From Multifurca ochricompacta (Eukaryota > Basidiomycota > Agaricomycetes > Russulales > Russulaceae): a stretch of 50,948 nt of DNA. The notes below the pieces were generated by a model. The model saw nothing but the letters and a program-made list of their open reading frames with translations, had not been told where the DNA came from and ran no database searches. This document shows, piece by piece, positions 23,761-34,228 of this stretch (its first letter is position 1; each line of letters starts with the position of its first letter). Location: assembly GCA_022496185.1 (NCBI GenBank), contig WTXG01000255.1:1-50948 (forward strand). The letters are read 5' to 3'. Made by a program: the position numbers and the translations under genes.

Positions 23761-26399
23761 ATGCCTGCTCTCACCACTTCGAAGGCCACAAAGCTAACGT
23801 CGTCTTCCGTTCGTCGTCTCTCAACATCCAAGACCCGAATTGCGAGAAGGAGAGGAAGGGCAAATGGTTTTCATAGCGATGAAGAGATCGAACGTGAGGC
23901 GAGATCAGATTCGGACACTGATGAAGACGACCAGTCTTCCGTCGACTCGGATACAGATTCAGAGACGGAGCCTGCGTCGGAGGATGTACCACAGAATGGT
24001 CATCCCACACTTCTCAGCCCTGGTACTACTCCACCCACTATTAACGGGAACAAGGACGCAGATGATCGTCCTTCCTTGCTCGCAACCTCCGTGAACGACT
24101 GGTCAGAGATGGTTGCGGATGAAGTGGCAAACGGTGCCAACGATCTTCCCGTTATTGATTTCGCCGACCTCGATGCAAACACTATTCATTTAAAGACGCC
24201 TCGTGCCACCGCGCCACGCAAGCATACCAGATCGAAGCGACCGAGTGCCCAACGTCGCTCCACCGCACCTGCCGCACCACCCCCCGCCTCATCTGGTCCT
24301 TCTCCCGAGCCATCTTCCGCCGCCCCCCCTTCTCCCACTCAGTCTATCTCCCATACCGAGCAAAAGCCCCCTTCGGTACCTACATCTCATCGTCGTGGGC
24401 AGACAGCGCGGCAAGCATATCAAGAACGATTAGAGAATGATCCTTCCTACGTTCCAACTGTGGGGGAGTTTTGGGGTCATGATGATCGTTTACTTGATAA
24501 GGACTTGCGCAGTCTCTCTGGTTGGTGGCGTGGGCGTTGGCAGGGTGGCGCTCGTAGCCGTGGCGGTTTCGGTATCAGGGGACGCGGCCGAGGTCGTGGT
24601 CGTGGTCGTGGAGGCTCAAATGCAGCTAATGCTAATGACAGTCATCCGACGAACGAAGAGGTACCCACCCCGTCACCGCAGGAAGACGTCCCGCCTGTGG
24701 ACCGTCCTTGGACCCATGACGGTTTCGAAGAGTTGAAACGTCGTGAAGAGCAGCGCCCTCAGCGACAACAACAATCCCAATCGTCTAACACCAATGCCCG
24801 TGGTGCGCGTGGTGGCTTCACTCCACGAGGGCGAGGCTTTGGAAGGGGGGGCAGGTTCTCGCCCCGTCCTAATACAACACGTTCGACGACAGATTCCCTA
24901 TCCTCCATGGCCCCTCGAACATGGTTCCTCATTAAGCCTGAGCGCCCGTGGACAAAGCATCACGAACTCTTCCTCTACTCGGATCCTTCTCAACGTCCTC
25001 GCCCTGGCCAAGGTCCCTCGTATCGCGTCAAGCTCTCTGGAAAAAGTTCGAAGCCATCATCTCAGCTTCCTCCCGACCGGCTCCGCCTCGTGTCACGACG
25101 CCACCGCGTGAGGCCAACCATGAGGACGGCGAAGCTCTTTTCACGATTTCCTTACCGCGTGGTGGCGGGCGCAAACCCGAGGTCACCGAACGTATTCCCA
25201 CGCCTCCTACGACACTTTTGCCCTCCTCGCCTGCCCTTGCGCCCGCGTCCGCATTTGAGCCCGAGCCCGAGCTGGTGTCTCCCGTATTATCTGCCCAGGT
25301 ATCAGGGTCAGGGTCAGGGTCAGGGTCAGCGCCGACGTCAACAATTCTTGCAGACCCAACGTTCATCACCATGGAGCCTGTATCCCCGCCCAAACTCCAT
25401 GTTGCGATTGAAGAAAGCCTGGTGATAAACTCCGAGCTCCCATCTGATGACCCATTTAAGTTGCGCGATCCTCCACCTCCAACCGTTATTCCTCTTCCTA
25501 CTACATCTACGCCTACACACCACATTAATACCACTGCTAGTGCATCGAGCGTAGCTGTATCGCCGTCCGTTCCTGCACCCATCCCACATTCTGCCACTGC
25601 CACTGAGCCAGAGGGCGGCCTCCTCTGGCGCTCTCCACCCCCACACCTCCAAACAACATTTACACAACCGGCGCCTGCACCGGGATATGCCTCTCCTTAC
25701 TCGTATGCTCCAGTTTCGGCGCCCGGATTACCTCCTGGGGTTGCCCTGGACGCTCATGGGATGCCTTACGAACTGGCGACGGGGAGGCCATTGTACTAGC
25801 TGCACCGGCACAAGTACCTGCGCCAGTGTATTTGATGCCGTACGGACATATGCACCCCCACTTGCAGCACCGACCTCATGCTTCGCCTGACCCGTCCCTG
25901 TTCGCACCACCGCGTCAAAGTTCACGTATCGAGATCCGTCGACCGGATGCGCTTCCCACGTCTGAGGAGTCGAGGCTTTCGTCTACGCGGGGGGGTAGTA
26001 GCTTCGTCGTCGTCGTCGTCATCGTCGTCGTTGTTGCGTACGAGTGCGTCCGCACCTGCGTTTATACCTTCTATCCCGACGTCGCATCATCATCATGTTG
26101 TTGCTGCTGCTCATCAAGCACCACATGAGTTTTATCCTAGTCCACCTCCTGAAGTTAATAGTGCTCCAGCACCAGTTGGAGGACCTGGAGCTGCGACGGT
26201 GATGGGATATGCGGCTGCTGCGGCTGCGGCAGCGTATCATCAAGCGCAGTATTATGGGTATGGTGGGCCGGAGGGGTATGTTTATCCACCACCACCACCA
26301 CCACCACCACCGCACCCATCACAGTTTGTGGATTATGATGCGTATGGGACGGATCCGCGCGGTGGAGCTGCGGCTGCGGCTCAGGCTATGTACTATTAG
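23761..26399 (+). CDS. CASC3: CASC3/Barentsz-type exon junction complex protein
   Basis: Barentsz binds eIF4A3 and Mago-Y14 through its SELOR domain. ATG 23761 gives MPALTTSKATKL, with an alternative in-frame ATG 15 bp upstream. An acidic Ser/Asp stretch follows, then a basic Pro/Ser region. The SELOR half reads DPSYVPTVGEFWGHDDRLL, LRSLSGWWRGRWQGG, an Arg-Gly box (RGRGRGRGRGRG), and RPWTHDGFEELKRREE. Beyond codon ~415 the reading frame changes three times. The first change may be a 53-bp intron at 25013-25065 (weak 5' site GTCCCT). The others, near 25795 and at a run of seven G at about 25990, look like single-base indels. The tail is Pro/Ala/His-rich and ends AAAAAQAMYY, stop at 26397-26399. 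Family call is firm; the C-terminal model is provisional. Confidence 0.83.
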
Positions 26400-26941
26400 T
26401 TGGTAGCCGGGTACGTTTTAACTTTGTTGTAGTGGGGGGTTAGGTGTTTTGTGGGGCGGCTGCTTTTGGTGGATGATTGTGTGGCCCTGGCCTGACCCAG
26501 GTTAACCGTTTCTTTTTTTTTTTTTGTTGAACTTGAACTTGTTTTTTCTGTTTTTTTTTTTTTTTTCCATCTCTCTCCCACCTCTCACCTCTAGTTATAC
26601 AACCAACCAACATGATGATACACCCCATACAGTACGACATATTGCTTTTTTTTTTTTTTTTCTTTTTACTTTTTGTTCTGTGTTTTCTGGCATGCATGCA
26701 TACTTTCTCTTTTTTCTTTCTTGTGTTTCTCCCAATTGATTGTTTGTTTGTTTTGGCCCCCTTTTTGTGAAGTCTCCACCCCTCCCCACCCTCTCCAAAC
26801 CCTCCTTCGTCTCCTTTTCCCTTGTCGCATTTTTTTTTTTTCTTTTTTCTTAAGATGATGACACGACGATGAGTAGTTTTTGACTTGGTTTTTTCGTTGG
26901 CGGTTAGCTTAGTTCTTTTTGGTTTTTTAAAATCTATCAAC
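26400..26941. other. T-rich intergenic region up to a rearrangement junction
   Basis: Long T runs (10-17 bases) at 26513, 26551 and 26646. No gene seen. Ends where ureF-like sequence begins at 26942. Confidence 0.5.
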
Positions 26942-27385
26942 CAGAAGGAACTGCTGCGCGGCGTAAGGTCCCAAAGCGTTCATACGTATTAAGGTTGAAT
27001 GTAGGCTCCAAGTTCTGTATATCGAACCACACGTGTTATATACAGTTGCAGCGTCTGAAGGGGCTCATCAACAGTCAGGCCAAGCGTGCCCACCAGAACC
27101 CCCTCCAACAGGTGCGAAGGTGCCCCGGCGCGCAACTTAAGTGCAGCCAGCCACCAATAGCACCCGCCCTGGCTTTCACGTTCATCAAGAAAGGAGTAAA
27201 TATTTCGTTGAGTGTCTCCCAACATCAGAAAAGGGTGGAAGAGTGTGTTGTGAGCAACGCAGCCAGCGCCTTGTTGCAAATGATGCACGACATGCAAAAA
27301 AAAAAGGTTCAGCGTACTCTCACATCATACAGAGCATCGAGACGACTGAGAGCTTTTTTGAAGTGCTCTCGTCCATGTGTTACAC
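26942..27385 (-). pseudogene. Middle part of a second ureF copy, degenerate
   Basis: Read on the minus strand this matches 33048-33520 of the full ureF gene, including the intron sequence, so it arose from DNA and not from mRNA. It has many small indels and is clearly more diverged than the left-arm tail. It begins at CAGAAGGA, which adjoins in ureF the exact point where the tail at 2168 begins. It loses similarity near 27365-27385, before the N-terminal codons. Confidence 0.85.
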
Positions 27386-28845
27386 CATCAAGGCGCATCA
27401 ATATATTATACCCCCGTCAGTCTCTACTTCCTTGTTACCCATAGTTAGAGGTCACGGTATCAAATACCTTGAGTCTCCAAACTCAGAGAGCTCCTGTATA
27501 TTTCAATATCTAATCAAACTTTGTTAACATTTTCCCCTTCTCTGGGTTGTCCTGCTCAGTGGGTTTTTTATTTTTATTTTTGCAGGATAGTGGAGGTCAA
27601 AAAGTAATATATTTAATTAGTATCAGAGAGTGGATAAGCTATTACTAAGCTTCCCCCCATATTCTTTTCTTTTGCTTTGTACTTTGTATCTTATATAGTC
27701 TTTTACTGAACACTCATTCTGTGCACAATCCCCCACTCCTCTCCTCGTCATGTCTGAGTGCAATGCCTCCAACCCCCTCACGGTATCGTCTGATGAGTTG
27801 ACGCCGTTCATTCAATTCAACTCATTCCTCCACCAGGGGATGCCCCCCCCGGTAACCCCCCTCCCGCACTGGTGGCTTCGTACTGACACACAATGTTCAC
27901 TACCCTCTCAATATCCCCCCCCCCTCCCCCCCTCAAGGACGGTCTGTACGCGTGCACTTTCGAGTGTATGGTGCTGACCGAGTAGACGAATTGGGATGTG
28001 TTTCGTTACAAATGGGACATTCGCGCGTCTCGGCGCGTTTCGCTGGTGTTGTGTGTCATTGGAAGACTCTTTAAGTCCAGGGAGAAGTTCACAGCGTAGC
28101 AGGCGTACCTCGTTTAAACCGTCTGCACGGCTACAAGCGTAAGATGTCGATGCAATAGTACTGCATTCCCTTCGTCCCATCATCAGGTAGGCGGGGGGAG
28201 GAACGCGTCGTTTCAGGTTCCCCTCGGCGGCTGTTCTCCACACGGAAGTCAGGGTCCCTCCAAGCGAAACTTAACTTTGCGGCGCGTGCTTCACGGGAGA
28301 CACACCTGGTAGTTCCGCTTAGAAGACTATCGTTGACTTGCAGGATTAGATGGGCCATGATGACCACTTGTGAGATCAATGAGAAGGGTGGATGCTAGCT
28401 TGTTCAGGCAGATGCCAAGTGCTGGAACCGAGTGCTATTGGATGATACGACGATATCCCCTGCTCACTGCTTTCACTTCAACCACCACCTCGCAGCTTTG
28501 TTTTCGAGTTATCAGGTGTGTTGTAACTAAACTCTGCGATATCCCGTCTACGTCTTCCCCTTGGGGCGACACTCACATTTCGCAGCATTAAGTACATTAC
28601 GCGTTGTTATATCAACTCTAAATCTGAAATTCGTGGTTCCCGCATCTGAATACCCTCCGCTCCTCTCCCTTTCATCTACACGATGTATATATTCCATTGC
28701 ATTTGTTGTAGGAATAGTGGGTTTTGTTAGTTCCAGGGGAAGTGGATTACATTACAATAACACAACGATGAATGCAAGGACCACAAGTCCAGTCCTTCCA
28801 GATGATTGTCTCCGACTTTTATAGGTGAAGTAACTAACAGAATGG
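27386..28845. other. 1.46 kb without a recognisable gene
   Basis: A short open frame at 27750 (+) begins MSECNASNPLTVSSDELT and dies after a run of eight C. The bases TATCAGAG at about 27620 recall a retroelement primer site, but no LTR pair or polymerase is seen. On the minus strand at about 28000 a CPIC motif occurs in a short open stretch. None of this is enough to call a gene. A 20-base stretch at 28702-28721 recurs at 6287-6306. Confidence 0.35.
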
Positions 28846-29308
28846 ACAAAATGCCTGGCAGTTTCCCTTCCAGTGAAATAACAAAAAAGATTTGAAGAGC
28901 TTAACATTCTTCCAGACTGACTTGTGCTTCCAATCGTCCGTCATTATGGCTCTCTAAGAGGCGGCCGAGGCTTATCTCGTCTCGCTCTTTGAAGACACTA
29001 ACCTTGCCGCCATTCACGCAAAACGTGTCACCATAGGGAGTAGAGATTGATTATTGTGTCCTTCCCTATCGCGCTCTATTTGAACTGTATTATTTTATTT
29101 TATCTTTTTTTTGTTTTCTAAAAACAAATCGATTGAGCGAGCGCTCTGACTGGAAACGGTGTGTGAGTATCGTCATGTGATGGGTTCTTTACACTCTTGG
29201 TTCCACCAGGGGACGACTCGCCCGTATTCCTGTTTTTATTGCCTCTTTCTATGCTATTGGCTACAAAAGACATCACTGCTAACCTACACCACACAACAAT
29301 GACAAGAC

Positions 29309-31620
29309 CTAAATGCCCACTATCTGATCAGTGGCCCAGCTCAGCTCAATCTTCGTCCATCTAAACTGGAAGTGATCAGCAGATCAATTATATCATTACA
29401 AAATCCATTCCGTACCTCCGAGTTCTCAGCTTCCTCGACTACTTCAGCTGTTTCGTCCTCCTCAAATATTTCAATGTCCTTCATCACCTGATCATTTTCT
29501 TCAATCAGTCTCATCACCACATATAGCCGACTGCCACATACCCTCGACTCTTTCCACTTTCTTCATCCTTAATCTGACAAAAATCCTTGCCATCAAGAAC
29601 AGCTGAATATATTGAAATGAAAATATCATACTCCTTGATTTTCACATCTTTTTTCGTCCATTTTCTCAGTAAACTTTCTGCATTCTCCGCCCTATCCGTG
29701 ACGAACACATGGCACCACTTTCGAGATTGTCGAAACCCCTTTGCAAGACTATCGGCAATTTGAAGAAGGCCCTTTGACTTCACACTATACTCAGGAGCGA
29801 TCGTCACCTGGATTGTAATTATATGATCATCCGTGAAGATCATGGCATCGACAGCGGGAAGTGCTTTCGACACTGGAATGGGAATTACACAGAATGGTCT
29901 CTTGCAGTCACTTAGATGCTTGAGAGAGTGTTGATCCTTGTAAGATAACATACACCAACCCTGGCACACTGGGATAGTCAGTTGTGGCGAACTGATCGCG
30001 CGGGAGTGCAAGCCAATTCCTTTGATTCCGAATTGGCGCAGAGCCACGAAAGGACTGCCATATCGAACATATAACCCGCCGAGCCCTTGAACGATGAGTG
30101 ATGGCTGACCCCGAAGTAAAATTCGCTCTGCTGCAGCAGGTCCTGTGCAGCAATCGCCTCGATAACAAACCGATTCAGGTAACTTGTTTCAATTCGCATA
30201 ATTGCAATTGGTCTGTACTCGGAAGAGAGACCTTTAGGATGAATTGTAAAAAGTGTATGAGAGAGCGGCGATGGGTTAATGTTGTAGGTATGAACGCCAA
30301 AATGATGAATAAAGTGGCGGGCAGCCTCTTTTACACATCGCATATGTTCAGGAATCAGCCCAGGTTTCTTCAGAAGAGTCATCATGATCCGTGCAGAAGG
30401 TCCCCATTTTTCGCAGTGATCCTTGATCAGTTGGTCATTGAACCCATGTATCATGCTGTGAAAAATGCTTAGTGGCAGAAAAAATGCCTGGAATCATCAA
30501 CTGAACCCACCCGAGCGCGACTGATTCAGTCAGAGAAAAACAGTCCATCACATAGCCATAAGCGTTATACTCCTTTTTCCATGTCTTGTACCGCTTCTCA
30601 TCCGGAGAGCTTGTCTGCACGATGAAAGCATCTCTCGGCCCACAAGCATCTAAGAAGCTGTTGCAAGGAAGGGGATTCTTCGCATTGGAATCGGCAAGAG
30701 CCCACGTTCCATCTGGAAGTTCACCAAACCTGTGGGCAAAAACTTCGGCACCAGAGTCCGTGAACAGGACGAAACTGTCGGGGAGGATTTGAAAAGCCGT
30801 ACGCAGGCCCTTGCTTAGACGGTGGAACAGAAGATAGAGTAGGAAGCATGTTTTTCCTGCGTTCATCTCTAAGATGACATGCTCATCATTAGTGACAACC
30901 ACGTACCGAGTCCTGGATGGCCAATGATAACGACCCCGCCATTATCATGTTCCCGACGCGTTTTCGACCATTCTTCTATATCATTAAGAGCAAGGCGGTA
31001 CTCATCGCGAAACAGAAGTGCCTTCTCATTATAGCCGAGATGTTTTACTCCCAATTTGGACAGTTGGTCTTGGGGTATATACTTATACGTCTTTTTCGGG
31101 TCAGGGACAACTACGGGTGCCCATATTGATTCGAGTGGCTTCTTCCATAAGGTACAATACAGACGGTCGGCCGTCCCACGAACTAGATCGATTTTGATAC
31201 TCTCGGGTGTATTGACCGCTGGATTATTGTCAAATATGTGTGGCAATCCGATAATGATCGAAACTTACATGGAACTTGCACGATAATATGCAGGTGGCGC
31301 CTATCTGGGCTATTTTCCCAGTGTTGAAAGAGCTCCTCGGCGGAAGGAAGGCCCTGAACGTTCGTGCTGGAAAAATCGATGGCCTTGATCTCATCGAAGA
31401 TATTCTTGCTTGCAGTATTGATGGGCGGGTCCGTCGATAGCTTCAAAATATTGAGCTCACTTGCCGCCAGGTGGTTCAATCTGGAAGCCATCTCGTCCTT
31501 GATGACTTTTCGCAGGTCTGAGGTATCGCGATCCGATCGGATTTGAATCTTGAAGGCGTTCCCAATAGGAACTTTTTGGTTATCGATAACGAGACAAAAC
31601 AGGGTGAGCATTGGGGCCAT
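29309..31620 (-). CDS. Crinkler (CRN)-type protein, P-loop NTPase plus nuclease-like domain
   Basis: CRN proteins of fungi and oomycetes pair a ubiquitin-like header with an NTPase and a nuclease-fold effector domain. ATG 31620 gives MAPMLTLFCLVIDN; the header ends in HIIVQVP before intron 1 (31219-31268). Exon 2 (30907-31218) ends GGVVIIGHPGLG. Intron 2 (30857-30906) splits the Walker A motif, completed as GHPGLGKT, with FLLYLLFHRLSKG after it. Intron 3 is at 30456-30510. Exon 4 contains YNINPSPLSHTLFTIHPKG. The C-terminal part has AVDAMIFTDD and IITIQVTIAP, like the D...QxT active site of restriction-enzyme-fold nucleases, followed by LLQIADSLAKGFRQS. The last exons are acidic (IEIFEEDETAEVVEEAE). 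One base is missing near 29992 relative to the left copy, so as written the frame breaks once. Target and function are unknown. Confidence 0.8.
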
Positions 31621-31644
31621 GGTGGTTGGGAGAAAGTGAGTCAG

Positions 31645-31682
31645 AGTCAGAGTCGACTAACAGACTAACACGTGACCGTGAA
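31645..31682. promoter_or_regulatory. Right-arm-specific segment with E-box before the CRN gene
   Basis: About 38 bp present upstream of the right CRN copy and absent from the left. It contains repeated GAGTCA units and CACGTGAC (31669-31676). It could alter promoter activity between copies; inferred. Confidence 0.35.
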
Positions 31683-32864
31683 ATACTTTGTTTCCACTTG
31701 CTGACTCATTGCCATCCACCTTCAATCAGTCACGGCTGGAAGTTGTCGCCGATCCACTCGAACTGTTACGATAACGCAAGTGGACACGATCAAATGCCCT
31801 CAAGTTCCGTTCGGGGGACTCTCTTAGAATAATAGATGAGGATTATTTGCCCTATATCAAGCATGTTTGTGAGGCAACTCAGCATCTGCGCAGTGCCTTA
31901 CCATGTGGCGCAAGGCACTCAATCAAATATTCACAACACAAGTCTCTCCAGCTTGCGTCTACATGATCTCGGCTACGTCTCACCATCAAAATAAGACAGA
32001 CAGACCCAGATTTAAAAACACAGTTGCAATTCTAGTACAACTAACTTTCTTTGAGCTATCTTCTATCGACCGAACGGAACATAAAAAACCCTATCCTTTG
32101 TAATGCAGATCTCACGGCCACCTTTAGGAGGGTGACTTTCTGTCACTTATCTGGGCCTCGAGGAACTGACGGTACCCTTCAAAATAATAAAGATACAAAA
32201 ACAGGTGATGCTTTCCCTTGTCCTTGTCTTATTTCCCGATTCCTGACGTGACGACGCTCAATGGAGTTGAAGGGTAAACCTGTGGTGTGGGCACATAGCA
32301 ACAGGTACGGCCTCGAGTGAAAGTAATATCCACACCCTCTACGTTCCGTTCTCGGGCGCCTCTGAAAATTTTGGCTGGCAACAGTTGATGTTTCCTGTAT
32401 AGAGCGACCAGGAGTATCATAATAGGACAGGTCATCGAGCGTACTTTCTGAGAGGCAAAAAAAGGCGCCAGCGATCGGGCTTTATCTCTGTGTGGTCGCC
32501 ATTGGTTTGTGCATGGCCTTGGCCTTCATGACTTAAGTGTCTAGAGAAAAGCACAAGGGATCCTCGTCTTAATTGCTTTCCAAATCTTTCGGACACTCTC
32601 GCGTCACGTCAGAGGTACTCAAGATACTTTACTTGGGAATGCTATGCAACGTTGAGCACTGAAGCCAACGTACGCGGCGCGATGTTCTGATTGGACATTG
32701 GTCGATCGGAACATTACAGTGATCAGTTGTAACATTGCAGACCAAGCTGAGCTGCTAATGGGTACGACGAGAGGCTCTCACGGCTGTGTAGTCATGAATT
32801 GAATTTGGTGATTCTGATTGTGATCAATACAGTAGCCTCGATCCCATTATGATGTGCTACGTTA
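31683..32864. other. Intergenic DNA between ureF and CRN
   Basis: Shared with the left arm. No conserved protein found on either strand. Confidence 0.45.
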
Positions 32865-33786
32865 CTAGCTGTTAAAGATACGAGAGTGGAGTAGATCATG
32901 TCGTGCAGCTAGGAGGTCGCCTAAAGGCCATGTCGTTGCTGGAAGTCGGTCTTCCGCGTGTTCCGGGTCAATCTCATCTTGTAGTGCCCCGGAGACTACA
33001 TGTGCAGTGGACGTCAAAGCGTCGTCAACCATGTGTTTTACAGCGTGCAGAAGGAGCTGCTGCGCGGCGTAAGGTCCCAAAGCGTTCATGCGTATTGCGG
33101 CGGAGAGCACGCCGCGCGCATGAAGGAAGAGGTGAATGTAGGCTCCACGGTCTGTATATTGAACCATGTGTGATACGGTTGCAGCGTCTGAGGGGCTAAA
33201 AGGATACTGGCTCACCGACAGTCAGGCCAAGCGCGCCCGCCAGAACCCCCCAACAGATGGGAAGGTGCCCCGGTGCATTAGAATCGCCTCTCCGCACGCG
33301 CAGCTTAAGTGCAGCCACCAATGCACCTGCCCGGTTCTCACGTTCATCGAGAAGGGGTAAATATGTCGTTGGTGTCTTCAACATCAGAAAGGGTGGGCGA
33401 GTGAACCCCCTTGCATAAAGTGTGAGCAACGCAGCGCCTTGTGCACATGACGCACGACGTGCGACATGGTTCAGCGTACTCGCATCGTACAGAGCGTCGA
33501 GACGACTGAGGGCTTGAAGTGCTTCGTCCAGCTCGGTCATTTCCCCGCTGGCATAAGCAGTGGTGACGCGGTGAGCGTCACGCGCGAAGGGTAGCGTGCT
33601 GCGTGCGTAGGTGTCAACTGAGTTTCGGAGAAAGGCAAGCGTGTCTGAGCCAGGGGGGGTGGCAGGCACATGGAAGAGCGCATGAGCAGCGGTGGACTCG
33701 AGACCCGCGGAAGCTACAAATGAACCTGTCGGGAGGTTGGCATCGGAAAGGAGGAGTAATAGATAGGTCTCCTTGTCAACCTGCAT
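32865..33786 (-). CDS. UREF: Urease accessory protein UreF
   Basis: UreF acts with UreG and UreD/H to load nickel into apo-urease in the cytosol. ATG 33786 gives MQVDKETYLLLLLSDANLP, continuing TGSFVASAGLES, the family signature. Exon 1 (33216-33786) contains TLPFARDAHRVTTAY and GALGLTV. A 64-bp intron (33152-33215) joins in phase to DRGAYIHLFLHARGVLSAA. MNALGPYAAQQLLLHAV follows, and the protein ends HSRIFNS, stop at 32865. About 285 codons, a normal length for fungi. No frameshift. It is the only complete ureF here. Two fragments elsewhere (2168-2352 and 26942-27385) come from a duplicate. Confidence 0.94.
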
Positions 33787-34228
33787 TCGCGATCTGCAAG
33801 ATCAAAGGCGTTGGTGGCAGGCTGGAGTCCGGCACTCTGAGTCCGGCGAGTGTGGATCCATGCACTTGTGACACATAATGGACTCGGCTTGCCTTGCCTT
33901 CGTTCTTAGTTAGCCACTAACGAACCACCTCCAAGACACTTCTAAACGTTATTTCCTTCCTTGCAACGGCCGAACCCCGTAAAACTTGTCCGAGAGCAAG
34001 TCGGCGTTGTCGGTGTTTTTTTTTTGTTTTCACTGCCTTACATGACTATGAGGTGAACATCCGACAACCAGACCCCGCACTCAAAAATGCAGAGGAGAGG
34101 ATAATGGCGGAGCAAAACAAAGCTAGGTATGTGTCTCCCTCCGAGACTTCTTTCAGGCTGGCCAGTATCACATCTTAACTTAATCCTTACATCGCTGCGG
34201 TGCAACCAGCTTAGTCTATCATTTCATA
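33787..34228. promoter_or_regulatory. UreF upstream region / NLR 3' flank
   Basis: 442 bp between the UreF ATG and the NLR stop codon, both on the minus strand. No motif stands out beyond a T run near 34017. Should hold the ureF promoter. Confidence 0.4.

Larger units (their letters stand above)
28846..33049. repeat. Right arm of the ~4.1 kb inverted repeat
   Basis: Reverse complement of 2168-6291. It begins at ACAAAATGCC (28846) and ends inside the second exon of ureF (33049). It holds the better-preserved CRN gene and the ureF 3' end. It has about 38 bases upstream of the CRN start (31645-31682, including CACGTGAC) that the left arm lacks. Confidence 0.92.

Noticed and set aside
26019..26315. 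Minus-strand open frame rich in Trp and Arg
   Set aside because: Antisense shadow of the trinucleotide-rich CASC3 tail.
27600..27980. Possible LTR retroelement leader (TATCAGAG followed by a short open frame at 27750)
   Set aside because: Only eight bases resemble a primer site. No LTR pair, gag zinc knuckle or polymerase motif is present, and the open frame is short.
28000..28060. Minus-strand CPIC motif suggesting a RING finger
   Set aside because: No second half of the zinc-binding pattern is seen and the frame is short and uninterrupted only by chance length.
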